Source: Endozoicomonas sp965208385 (GTDB lineage Bacteria; Pseudomonadota; Gammaproteobacteria; Pseudomonadales; Endozoicomonadaceae). Taken from it: a stretch of DNA of 64,000 bases. Numbering within the stretch: the stretch's first letter is position 1; each line of letters opens with the position of its first letter. Under the pieces are notes generated by a model. The model searched no databases, was not told the DNA's origin, and saw nothing but the letters and a program-made list of their open reading frames with translations. The DNA lies in NCBI GenBank assembly GCA_965208385.1, contig CBDBOO010000021.1, positions 39,756 to 103,755 on the forward strand, read 5' to 3'. The translations under genes were made by a program, and so were the position numbers. This document shows positions 42,887 to 51,495 of the stretch, in pieces.

Positions 42887-44354
42887 TCTGGATCGAAATG
42901 TTCCGATTGTTGCAGTCCCAGAGATGCGTCGTATACATCAGATACATTTTGTCGGTATCGGTGGTTCAGGTATGTGTGGTATTGCTGAAGTACTACTTAA
43001 TCAGGGATATCAGATTACCGGATCGGATATGAAGGTATCTGCTGTAACCCGCCGATTGGAAAGATTGAATGTAAAAGTATTTATTGGACATCAAAGTTCA
43101 AATGTCAGTGCGGCTGATGTTGTTGTAACGTCCACTGCAGTGTCTGATGATAACCCTGAGGTTCAGGAGGCATTAAAGCGTCGGGTTCCTGTTGTGCCAA
43201 GAGCAGAGATGCTGGCGGAGTTAATGCGCTATCGCCATGGCATTGCCGTGGCAGGTACTCATGGTAAAACAACGACTACCAGCTTGCTGGCATCGGTATT
43301 AGGCTACAGTGGTATGGATCCTACGTTTGTAATTGGCGGACGACTAAATTCTGCTGGAACCAATGCAAAGTTGGGCGCGAGCAGATATCTGGTAGCAGAA
43401 GCCGATGAATCAGATGCGTCATTTCTACATTTGCAACCAATGGTATCCATCGTCACGAACATTGATGCAGATCATATGTCAACTTACGGCGGTGATTTTA
43501 ATGTGCTGAAGAAAACATTTGTTGATTTTCTTCATAATTTGCCTTTTTACGGGGTCGCGGTTGTCTGTATTGATTGCCCGGTAGTCAGAGAATTATTACC
43601 AAAAATCAAACGACAAACCATTACTTATGGTTTGAGCGAGGATGCTGATTTACGTGCGATTAATGTGCAACAGCAGGGTATAAAAACCCGATTTGATCTG
43701 GTTAAAGCGAATGCTGTTGATGAGCTCATTCCTGTCGAGTTGAATATACCGGGTAATCATAATGTGTTGAACGCACTGGCCGCTTTTGCTGTGGCAGCGG
43801 ATGAGGGTTTGCCAGATCAGGTTATTGCAACAGGTTTAAGTAAATTCGAGGGTGTTAGCCGAAGATTTCAGGTTTATGGTGAATATGAAACTATTGCTGG
43901 CCAGATTATGCTGGTGGATGATTACGGTCATCACCCGACGGAGGTTCAGGCTACGATTAGCGCCATAAGGCAGGGATGGGATGATCGGCGTTTGGTGATG
44001 ATCTATCAGCCTCATCGCTATTCCAGAACCTGTGATTTGTATGAAGATTTTGTCGAGGTTCTGTCGCAGGTAGATATATTGTTGCTGATGGATGTATATC
44101 CGGCAGGAGAAGAGCCTATACCAGGCGCTGATAGTAGAAGCCTCTGTCGCAGTATTCGACAGAGAGGGGCTATAGATCCGGTGTTCGTCAGTCGACCCGA
44201 AGAGATTGAAACTGTTCTGGCTGATGTATTGCAGGACGGAGATATACTCTTGACACAGGGAGCCGGAGATATTGGCGCCCTGGCAAGCCGGCTTGGAAAA
44301 AGTGCTTTGGATCTGTCTGCTGTTGTAAGGAAGGAAAAAGCAAATGATGTATGA
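42879..44354 (+). CDS. murC: UDP-MurNAc:L-alanine ligase MurC
   Basis: A 491-aa ligase for the first stem residue. N-terminal FVGIGGSGMCGIAEVLLNQGYQITGSD, ATP loop VAGTHGKTTTTSLL, VAEADESDASFLHLQP, NIDADHM and the C-terminal DYGHHPTEVQATI and FQPHRYSR-like segment (YQPHRYSRTCDLYEDF). It overlaps murG by eight bases and ddl by eleven. Confidence 0.97.
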   Translation: MADLDRNVPIVAVPEMRRIHQIHFVGIGGSGMCGIAEVLLNQGYQITGSDMKVSAVTRRLERLNVKVFIGHQSSNVSAADVVVTSTAVSDDNPEVQEALKRRVPVVPRAEMLAELMRYRHGIAVAGTHGKTTTTSLLASVLGYSGMDPTFVIGGRLNSAGTNAKLGASRYLVAEADESDASFLHLQPMVSIVTNIDADHMSTYGGDFNVLKKTFVDFLHNLPFYGVAVVCIDCPVVRELLPKIKRQTITYGLSEDADLRAINVQQQGIKTRFDLVKANAVDELIPVELNIPGNHNVLNALAAFAVAADEGLPDQVIATGLSKFEGVSRRFQVYGEYETIAGQIMLVDDYGHHPTEVQATISAIRQGWDDRRLVMIYQPHRYSRTCDLYEDFVEVLSQVDILLLMDVYPAGEEPIPGADSRSLCRSIRQRGAIDPVFVSRPEEIETVLADVLQDGDILLTQGAGDIGALASRLGKSALDLSAVVRKEKANDV

Positions 44355-45300
44355 CCGTGGAGCGGACAAAACTGAGGCGGATGCATTTGGTAAAGTGGCT
44401 GTTTTGTTTGGTGGAAATTCAGCAGAAAGAGAAGTCAGTCTGGCGTCGGGTGAGCGAATTTTTGCGGCGCTGATCAAAAGTGGCATAAATGCCCGTTTGA
44501 TAGATACTTCCGAAGATGCGGCGCAGCAGTTGTTAGCCTATGATCCTGATCGAGCATTTATTGCTTTACATGGTACCGGAGGAGAGGATGGGACTGTTCA
44601 GGGGCTGCTTGAATATTTAAAGATCCCATACTCAGGCAGTAATGTACTGTCATCGGCTTTAGCCATGGATAAATATCGCTGTAAGCTGCTCTGGCAGTCT
44701 ATTGGTTTGCCTACACCCGAATTCAGGTTGGTGATGGGGGTCGACGATCTGGAGCACTGTGAATCGTTATTGCCTGCATTTGTTAAACCCAGTGAAGAGG
44801 GTTCCAGTGTCGGGGTCAGCCGTGTTGGGCGCAGGCAGGAGCTTGAACCGGCATACCATAAAGCCGCAGAACATCATGGCCCGGTATTGGTGGAAGAGTT
44901 TATTGATGGGCATGAATATACTGTTGCAATTTTGAATAATCAGGCATTGCCTGTGGTAAAAATAGAAGCGCAAAATGAATTCTATGATTATGAGGCCAAG
45001 TATCTGTCAGAAGAGACAGGATATACTGTTCCCTGTGGGCTTTCGGCGAGTAAAGAACAGGAAATGCAGGCTATCGCCTTGACGGCATTTGAATCTCTGG
45101 GTTGTTCAGGCTGGGGGCGCGTTGATTTCATGTCTGACCAGAGAGGCCGTTTTTGGTTGCTTGAAGTGAATACGATACCGGGGATGACAGATCACAGCCT
45201 GGTACCTATGGCTGCGAAACAGGCAGGATTGGAATTCGGGGAGCTGGTGTCTGAAATTCTCAAAACATCGTTAGTGAGTAGAGAACAGGCTGGGCTTTGA
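44344..45300 (+). CDS. ddl: D-alanine-D-alanine ligase
   Basis: A 318-aa ATP-grasp enzyme that makes D-Ala-D-Ala for MurF. VAVLFGGNSAEREVSLASG, LHGTGGEDGTVQGLLE, YSGSNVLSSALAMDK, VKPSEEGSSVGVSRV and EVNTIPGMTDHSLVPMAA are the family blocks. The length and order are those of DdlB. The first Met may be Met1 or Met2; both are upstream of the conserved part. Confidence 0.97.
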   Translation: MMYDRGADKTEADAFGKVAVLFGGNSAEREVSLASGERIFAALIKSGINARLIDTSEDAAQQLLAYDPDRAFIALHGTGGEDGTVQGLLEYLKIPYSGSNVLSSALAMDKYRCKLLWQSIGLPTPEFRLVMGVDDLEHCESLLPAFVKPSEEGSSVGVSRVGRRQELEPAYHKAAEHHGPVLVEEFIDGHEYTVAILNNQALPVVKIEAQNEFYDYEAKYLSEETGYTVPCGLSASKEQEMQAIALTAFESLGCSGWGRVDFMSDQRGRFWLLEVNTIPGMTDHSLVPMAAKQAGLEFGELVSEILKTSLVSREQAGL

Positions 45301-46098
45301 TTGCTGAACCGGGATTATAAATCAGGGAAGGCTTCAGACGGGAAGAAGCAAAAAGGGGCAACTCGTAGTGCTGTGCACACAGGTAAAACAGTTGTTTTGC
45401 CGTGGACCAGAATGCTACAGGTGGTTATTTCTCTGTTGTTACTGACGGCTGTTTTTATAAGTGCGCCTCAACTGATGAATTGGCTGAATCAGCCGATAGC
45501 ACGAGTTGAAGTGCATGCGCCTTTTCTCCATCTGCAACAGGGACGGGTGGAAAAACAGCTGGATGAGTATCTTCAGGAGCGATTCTTTCAATTGAATCTG
45601 GTTGCAATACAGCAAGAGCTTCTGCAGATACCCTGGGTTAAAAATGCCACAGTAAAAAGAGCCTGGCCAGATCGATTATTGGTTACCATAGACGAACAGC
45701 AGGCTGTGGCTCGCTGGCGTCAGGAGTCTCTGATCGGAAGTGATGGAATGATTTTTACGCCGGATCGAATCGTGGATTTCAGGGAGCTGCCTGTATTGGC
45801 GGGGCCTGAATATCAGGCGTTGGAAGTTATGCAGCAATACCTGGCCATTAGTCAGTTATTAAGACCCATGGGGCTGACGATTAATGAGTTACGATTGGGT
45901 GATACCGGTGCATGGCGTTTCAAGGTTGATGGTAAAGAGATTAGTCTTGGGCGTGATAGAAGAATGGAGAGATTGCAGCGGTTTATTCGATTGTACCATG
46001 CACGGCTGGAACAGCAGTGGATCCGGGTAGAAAGAGTGGATTTGCGGTATCTTAATGGAGCTTCAGTAGCCTGGAGTGATGAGATGCAGAAGCGTTGA
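45301..46098 (+). CDS. ftsQ: Cell division protein FtsQ
   Basis: A 265-aa bitopic divisome protein: basic cytoplasmic N-terminus (about 40 residues), one transmembrane helix (LQVVISLLLLTAVFISAPQL), a POTRA domain (VEVHAPFLHLQQGRVEKQL ... IPWVKNATVKRAWPDRLLVTIDEQQAVARW) and a beta domain. It starts at TTG 45301, which directly follows the ddl stop (TGATTG), so translation probably re-initiates from ddl. Confidence 0.94.
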   Translation: MLNRDYKSGKASDGKKQKGATRSAVHTGKTVVLPWTRMLQVVISLLLLTAVFISAPQLMNWLNQPIARVEVHAPFLHLQQGRVEKQLDEYLQERFFQLNLVAIQQELLQIPWVKNATVKRAWPDRLLVTIDEQQAVARWRQESLIGSDGMIFTPDRIVDFRELPVLAGPEYQALEVMQQYLAISQLLRPMGLTINELRLGDTGAWRFKVDGKEISLGRDRRMERLQRFIRLYHARLEQQWIRVERVDLRYLNGASVAWSDEMQKR

Positions 46099-46129
46099 AG
46101 TGTTTGCAAGACGATTTTGGTAGTTTGGG

Positions 46130-47377
46130 ATGAATAGTGCCATGACATCGGCAGATAACGGAAGCATGATTGTTGGACTGGATATTGGCACCTCTAAGGT
46201 GGTGGCTATTGTGGGTGAGCTCAACGCCGAGGGCGATATTGAGGTCATCGGCATAGGTTCGCACTCGTCCAGGGGGTTGAAGCGGGGTGTTGTAGTCAAT
46301 ATAGACTCAACAGTTCATGCCATAAAAAGAGCTGTTGAAGAGGCAGAGCTGATGGCTGGTTGCCAGATTCACTCTGTATATGCCGGGATTGCGGGCAATC
46401 ACATAAAGAGTCTGAATTCTCATGGTATTGTTGCTATTCGTGAGCGTGAAGTAACAAGTGCCGATGTTGATCGTGTCATTGATGCAGCGCAGGCTGTTGC
46501 AATTCCAGCTGATCAGAGAATTTTGCATATCCTCCCCCAAGAGTATGTTATTGATACTCAGGAGGGTGTAAAAGAGCCTCTTGGGATGTCGGGTGTGAGG
46601 CTTGAGGCGAAAGTGCATTTGGTGACTTGTGCTGTGAACGCGGCCCAAAATATCGAGAACTGTATTCGGCGTTGTGGCCTTGATGTGGACGACATTACCT
46701 TGGAGCAGCTGGCTTCCAGTTATTCTGTGCTATCAGAAGATGAAAAAGAGCTGGGAGTCTGTATGGTTGATATTGGTGGTGGTACCACGGATATTGCCAT
46801 ATTTACTGATGGTGCTATTCGACATACTGCGGTGATCCCTATTGCAGGTGATCAGGTGACTAATGATATAGCCATGGCATTGAGGACACCTACCCAGAAT
46901 GCTGAAGATATTAAAATAAAGTATGCCTGTGCCCTTGCTCAGTTAGCCGGAGCTGATGAGACCATAAAGGTGCCTAGTGTTGGTGACCGGGCTCCGAGGG
47001 ATCTATCAAGGCAGGCGCTTGCTGAAGTAGTTGAACCTCGATATGACGAACTATTTACGTTAATCAATGCCGAAATTCGACGTAGTGGCTTTGAAGATTT
47101 AATTCCTGCAGGGATTGTATTGACAGGCGGGACAGCAAAAATTGAAGGCGCCATTGAATTGGCTGAAGAAATATTTCACAAGCCTGTACGATTGGGGATG
47201 CCTCAATCGGTAAAAGGGCTTAGTGATGTTGTACGCAACCCGATTTATTCAACCGGTGTTGGTCTTTTGCATTATGGACAGAAAGCACAGCACGAAGGTA
47301 AAAGAAATGCTGTGAATGCTAAACAGGAAATCAGCCTGCTGGATCGAATGAAGGGGTGGTTTCAGGGGAATTTCTGA
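46130..47377 (+). CDS. ftsA: Cell division protein FtsA
   Basis: A 415-aa actin-like ATPase that ties FtsZ to the membrane. IVGLDIGTSKVVAIVGEL (phosphate 1), MVDIGGGTTDIAIF (phosphate 2) and GIVLTGGTAKIEG (adenosine). The 1C domain lies between, and the C-terminal amphipathic helix is ISLLDRMKGWFQGNF. The start ATG follows ftsQ by 31 bases. Confidence 0.97.
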   Translation: MNSAMTSADNGSMIVGLDIGTSKVVAIVGELNAEGDIEVIGIGSHSSRGLKRGVVVNIDSTVHAIKRAVEEAELMAGCQIHSVYAGIAGNHIKSLNSHGIVAIREREVTSADVDRVIDAAQAVAIPADQRILHILPQEYVIDTQEGVKEPLGMSGVRLEAKVHLVTCAVNAAQNIENCIRRCGLDVDDITLEQLASSYSVLSEDEKELGVCMVDIGGGTTDIAIFTDGAIRHTAVIPIAGDQVTNDIAMALRTPTQNAEDIKIKYACALAQLAGADETIKVPSVGDRAPRDLSRQALAEVVEPRYDELFTLINAEIRRSGFEDLIPAGIVLTGGTAKIEGAIELAEEIFHKPVRLGMPQSVKGLSDVVRNPIYSTGVGLLHYGQKAQHEGKRNAVNAKQEISLLDRMKGWFQGNF

Positions 47378-47458
47378 AGCATTCTTGAAATGAAAGTTAA
47401 ATCAGCAGATTAATATTTATGACAATTTGCCCAGTTTTAGGTAAAAAAGGAGAGAGCC

Positions 47459-48652
47459 ATGTTTGAATTGGTGGACAACGTACCGCAGGAAGCGGTTATC
47501 AAAGTGATCGGGGTAGGTGGCGGCGGGGGAAATGCTGTCTGCCATATGCTAAATAGCGAGCTTGAAAGTGTTGAGTTTATCTGTGCCAATACAGATGCTC
47601 AGGCTTTGAAAAAGCAGCATGTGCAGGCGCATACACATTTACAGTTGGGTGCTTCAATTACCCGCGGGTTGGGTGCTGGGGCAAGTCCAAAGGTGGGTCG
47701 TGAGGCCGCAATGGAAGATCGTGATCGTATCGCTGAAGTATTGGCTGGCGCTGATATGGTATTCATTGCTGCAGGAATGGGAGGAGGAACCGGAACCGGT
47801 GCTGCCCCGGTTGTTGCTGAGGTGGCTCGTGAATTGGGTGCTCTGACCGTTGCGGTGGTTACAAAGCCTTTTGGTTTTGAAGGCAAACGGAGGATGTTGA
47901 TTGCTGAAGAGGGAATGAAAGAGTTGAAAGAGCATGTTGACTCTTTAATTACCATTCCAAATGAAAAGCTACTGCCTGTTTTAGGTCCGGATGTCAGCCT
48001 GCTGAATGCCTTTGGAGCAGCTAACGATGTACTGCTAGGGGCGGTTCAGGGAATATCTGAATTGATAACCCGTGATGGTTTGATCAATGTCGATTTTGCG
48101 GATGTCCGTACCGTTATGTCGGAAATGGGTATGGCTATGATGGGCAGTGGTGTCGCCACAGGTTCCAATCGTGCAGCAGAAGCTGCAGAGAAAGCTATCC
48201 GTAGCCCTTTACTGGAAGATATGAGTCTGCAGGGTGCCAGGGGAGTTCTGGTTAATGTTACTGGCGGTTTTGATATGTCTGTCAGTGAATATAATGAAGT
48301 GGGCGATATTGTCAGGGAATTTGCCGCAGAAGATGCAACAGTGATTGTTGGTACTGTTATAGATCCTGAGGTAAATGATGAATTAAGAGTGACTGTTGTT
48401 GCAACCGGTATTGGCGCGGGTGCACCAGCGGCGAAGCCTGCTATTGTTGAAGCACAGAAACCAAGTTTGACCCGTAAAGATGGTTCTCTGGATCTGAATG
48501 CTCTGGATGTTCCGCCCAAGCTTCGAAATAAGCCGCAGGAAGTTCGTGCAGAGGAGTCAGTAAATGAAGACGCAAGACGTAGCAGAGTGCCTAATACAGA
48601 TAATCCCGATTATTTGGATATCCCGGCGTTTCTTAGACGGCAAGCTGATTAA
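47459..48652 (+). CDS. ftsZ: Cell division tubulin FtsZ
   Basis: A 397-aa GTPase that forms the Z ring. IKVIGVGGGGGNAVCHM, the tubulin loop GMGGGTGTGAAPVVAEVAREL, the T7 region NVDFADVRTVM and a linker of about 55 residues lead to the C-terminal peptide DYLDIPAFLRRQAD, which binds FtsA and ZipA. GGAGAG lies just upstream of ATG 47459. The likely end of the main dcw transcript is at or after lpxC. Confidence 0.98.
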   Translation: MFELVDNVPQEAVIKVIGVGGGGGNAVCHMLNSELESVEFICANTDAQALKKQHVQAHTHLQLGASITRGLGAGASPKVGREAAMEDRDRIAEVLAGADMVFIAAGMGGGTGTGAAPVVAEVARELGALTVAVVTKPFGFEGKRRMLIAEEGMKELKEHVDSLITIPNEKLLPVLGPDVSLLNAFGAANDVLLGAVQGISELITRDGLINVDFADVRTVMSEMGMAMMGSGVATGSNRAAEAAEKAIRSPLLEDMSLQGARGVLVNVTGGFDMSVSEYNEVGDIVREFAAEDATVIVGTVIDPEVNDELRVTVVATGIGAGAPAAKPAIVEAQKPSLTRKDGSLDLNALDVPPKLRNKPQEVRAEESVNEDARRSRVPNTDNPDYLDIPAFLRRQAD

Positions 48653-48673
48653 TACTGGTGTTTAATTACGGCC

Positions 48674-48701
48674 TTGTGTCCTTTGTTACATTTGTTACAA
48701 T
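48674..48701 (+). promoter_or_regulatory. Possible promoter between ftsZ and lpxC
   Basis: TTGTGT (48674-48679), 16-base spacer, TACAAT (48696-48701). Weak but correctly placed to give lpxC its own transcript. Confidence 0.3.
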
Positions 48702-48754
48702 ATGACGTTGCATCCAAATAACAGGGGCCGATGAGGTCACGGAATAGCGTAATC

Positions 48755-49669
48755 ATGATCAGACAGCGTACTCTGAAAAACATTATTCGTGCTACGGGCG
48801 TAGGACTGCATTCCGGGGAGAAAGTCTATCTGACTCTTAAACCGGCACCCGTTGATACAGGTATTATCTTTTGCCGTACAGATTTGGAGCCGGCGGTTGA
48901 AATTTCTGCTCACGCACTGAATGTAGGTCAGACCACTCTTTGTACCTCTCTGCAGAAAGACGGGACGCGCATAGACACCGTTGAGCACCTGCTATCAGCT
49001 TTGGCAGGACTTGGCATTGATAATGCCTATGTGGAAGTCAGTGCACATGAAGTTCCAATTATGGACGGTAGTGCAGGTCCGTTTGTGTTTCTGGTGCAAT
49101 CTGCTGGTATCCAGGAGCAGGATTCACCTAAAAAGTTTATTCGTGTTAAAGAAGAAATTACTGTAACAGACGGTGACAAAACAGCTACTTTCAAACCTTA
49201 CGAAGGGTTTAAAGTTAGTTTTACTATTGATTTTGATCATCCTGTTTTCAAAAGTCGTTCGCAGACTGCTTCTATTGATTTTTCCAGTACATCTTTTGTT
49301 AAGGAAGTTAGTCGAGCGCGTACCTTCGGATTTATGCGTGATGTAGAATATCTTCGTTCCCAGAATCTTGCACTTGGTGGCAGCGTTGATAATGTTGTGG
49401 TTGTTGATGATTTTCGTATTCTTAACGAAGATGGCCTGAGATACCATGATGAGTTTGTTAAGCATAAAATGCTGGACGCTATTGGTGATCTTTATCTTCT
49501 CGGGCATAGCCTGATTGGTCAGTTTATTGGTCATAAATCAGGACATGAATTAAATAACAAGCTGGTCAGAACGTTACTGGCTAATGAAAAACTCTGGGAA
49601 GTAGTGACATTTGAGGATGCGGATGTATCACCTATTTCCTATCAGAAGCCGGTTGCTGTTACTGCATAG
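48755..49669 (+). CDS. lpxC: UDP-3-O-acyl-N-acetylglucosamine deacetylase LpxC
   Basis: A 304-aa zinc enzyme, the committed step of lipid A synthesis. MIRQRTLKNIIRATGVGLHSGEKVYLTLKPAP opens it; EHLLSALAGLGIDN carries one zinc His, and KHKMLDAIGDLYLLG and IGHKSGHELNN hold the others. ATG 48755 is chosen to match E. coli LpxC (305 aa). The upstream ATG 48731 would add eight unrelated residues but has a better AGGGG site, so it is not excluded. Confidence 0.96.
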   Translation: MIRQRTLKNIIRATGVGLHSGEKVYLTLKPAPVDTGIIFCRTDLEPAVEISAHALNVGQTTLCTSLQKDGTRIDTVEHLLSALAGLGIDNAYVEVSAHEVPIMDGSAGPFVFLVQSAGIQEQDSPKKFIRVKEEITVTDGDKTATFKPYEGFKVSFTIDFDHPVFKSRSQTASIDFSSTSFVKEVSRARTFGFMRDVEYLRSQNLALGGSVDNVVVVDDFRILNEDGLRYHDEFVKHKMLDAIGDLYLLGHSLIGQFIGHKSGHELNNKLVRTLLANEKLWEVVTFEDADVSPISYQKPVAVTA

Positions 49670-49698
49670 CAGATTATTTATATCGTTTTTTGATTCTG

Positions 49699-49730
49699 AA
49701 TAAAGCCGCTTTCAAGTGGCTTTATTTTTA
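49699..49730 (+). terminator. Intrinsic terminator after lpxC
   Basis: AATAAAGCC-CTT pairs with AAG-GGCTTTATT around TC, with a following T-run; it marks the end of the dcw transcript. Confidence 0.88.
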
Positions 49731-49954
49731 TCTGAATCATCGATGTTTACTGATTGATTCAGAAGCATGGCCGATATGACAGGTAGTGTTTTTTGATTTG
49801 CAGCATCAGAAAAGTTGTAGATAAGGAAGTCGCTGTCGTTTTCAAAGATACGATGCTAAAGTCTTCGGTTCATATAATTTTTGGTTCCGTGTTCCGGAGA
49901 TCTTATGGATTCTTTGGTGTGGATTGTCAGTAGATCGGGAACTTAGAGCTTCGA

Positions 49955-50890
49955 ATGAAAGTTATAGTTGTTAATCAGGATCATTCAGGTACACGTACAT
50001 TTCAAATAAATGGTGCGAGAATCGCTGTTGCAGTTACAGTCGCTCTATTGTTGTCCGTTTCATTGGGTGGGGCTGCAGTTTATTCCTGGTTGAACATTGA
50101 TCAGGCGCAAATGCTGACCAATGAGGGGCTGAGAAACTGGAAAGAAACTATCGATGGTCAAAAAAAGGATTTGAAGAGTGTTCGTCAGGAGGCTGAACAC
50201 AACCTGGATGCACTGACGTTAAAATTAGCGGCACTTCAGGGGCGAATTACACGGCTTGATGCTCTGGGTGAGCGTTTAACCGCAATTGGCAAACTTGATG
50301 ATGGTGAATTTGATTTCAGCGAAGGCCCTGCCGTTGGTGGCCCTGAAGAAGCTGTAGATTCTGAACAGCTATATAGTAAACCTTCTCTTCTTGATGCAAT
50401 TGATCAGCTGGCAAATCAGATTGATAGTCGTGAGCAGCAGTTGGATTTACTGGATAAACTGCTATCGAATCGAACTATCCATGATGAATCCTTTCTTGCA
50501 GGCCTGCCAATAAAAAAAGGTTGGTTATCATCACGATTCGGTAGAAGAACGGATCCATTTACCGGAAAGTCTGCCTGGCATAATGGGGTCGATTTTGCTG
50601 GGAAAAGAGGTTCGGATGTAGTCTCGGTCGCGGCAGGTGTTGTAGTTTGGTCCGGGTTGCGAAGCGGCTATGGATTATTGGTTGAAGTGAATCATGGTAA
50701 TGGCTATATCACACGATATGCTCATAATCAGGAAAGTAGTGTGCAAGTAGGTGATATTGTCTCCCGTGGACAGAATATTGCAAAGATGGGAAGCTCCGGA
50801 CGGTCAACAGGTCCGCATGTACACTTTGAAGTGTTGCTTAATGGAAAGGCTCAGGATCCTGTAAGGTACATATACCGGGCCAGTAAATAA
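49955..50890 (+). CDS. M23-family metallopeptidase (LytM/EnvC-like)
   Basis: A 311-aa envelope protein: short cytoplasmic start, one transmembrane helix (VAVTVALLLSVSLGGAAVYSW), a coiled-coil of about 130 residues, and a C-terminal LytM domain (GWLSSRFGRRTDPFTGKSAWHNGVDFAGKRGSDVVSVAAG ... HGNGYITRYAHN ... GRSTGPHVHFEV). The zinc ligands H-x-D (HNGVDF) and HVH are kept, so it may be an active endopeptidase that cuts peptidoglycan cross-links, not just an amidase activator. A gene of this type sits before secA in Pseudomonas too. The start at 49955 lacks a strong ribosome site. Confidence 0.9.
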   Translation: MKVIVVNQDHSGTRTFQINGARIAVAVTVALLLSVSLGGAAVYSWLNIDQAQMLTNEGLRNWKETIDGQKKDLKSVRQEAEHNLDALTLKLAALQGRITRLDALGERLTAIGKLDDGEFDFSEGPAVGGPEEAVDSEQLYSKPSLLDAIDQLANQIDSREQQLDLLDKLLSNRTIHDESFLAGLPIKKGWLSSRFGRRTDPFTGKSAWHNGVDFAGKRGSDVVSVAAGVVVWSGLRSGYGLLVEVNHGNGYITRYAHNQESSVQVGDIVSRGQNIAKMGSSGRSTGPHVHFEVLLNGKAQDPVRYIYRASK

Positions 50891-50905
50891 AATATCTCTA
50901 AAATT

Positions 50906-50936
50906 CAGCTCGCAGTGAGTGGGTGAGCTGTTTTTT
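50906..50936 (+). terminator. Intrinsic terminator after the M23 peptidase gene
   Basis: CAGCTC (50906-50911) pairs with GAGCTG (50925-50930), followed by TTTTTT. Confidence 0.75.
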
Positions 50937-51495
50937 ACTTTTTCTTAATCTCTTTCTTCTATCTTTGCTTCACCGGCTCTGGTTGCGTCGCTGCTATGGA
51001 TCCTAAGTTGTGACGTTATACCCTGTAATGTATATCGAAGGATAAAAATTCTCTCGTCAAAATATGCCAAAATAACCACTCGTCTGCTTATTTTTCTAGT
51101 CTTTCATTTCAGTTTTCAGAAAAAACCATCACTGGTTTAATGGTATCTGCCAATCTTTTAGGGTGAAGCCTTGAAATTCTGGAATTTGGCACCATAAAAA
51201 CTTCAGTTAGGGTAATGAATGTCAATGAATGGATTGCCCTTGAAAATTACATATTGCAAAGATACCGGATGAGTCGACCTGAGTTGAGCGAGTTTGAACT
51301 GGCTTGATCCGGATATTGTCCATATGGTGCCTGCTTGCCCCCAGTCAATTGAATTTATACAAAAATGGCTAAGGTGGGGTGAGACTTTATGGTGTTTGTC
51401 ATAGAATGTTGAGCTATTGCGTGCTTGTCTGCCCCAGCCGGGTTTGTTGGCAGGAGGACAGCCCCGGAAACAGAGTGTGAGACTGTAACCAATCT
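50937..51495 (+). other. Long leader region upstream of secA
   Basis: About 560 bases without a recognised gene. A reading frame of 30 codons at 51215-51307 starts ATG after AGGGT and is the only notable short one; it has no secM-like arrest sequence and is not called as a gene. A candidate promoter lies at 51008-51036. secM is not found here. Confidence 0.4.
51008..51036 (+). promoter_or_regulatory. Candidate secA promoter
   Basis: TTGTGA (51008-51013), 17-base spacer, TATATC (51031-51036). If used, the secA leader would be about 450 bases. Confidence 0.3.

Noticed and set aside
48046..48519. A 157-codon minus-strand frame inside ftsZ
   Set aside because: It is a mirror of ftsZ codon bias; no ribosome site and Ser/Thr-rich nonsense protein.
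51215..51307. A 30-codon peptide gene before secA
   Set aside because: The ribosome site is plausible but there is no further evidence; listed only as part of the leader.
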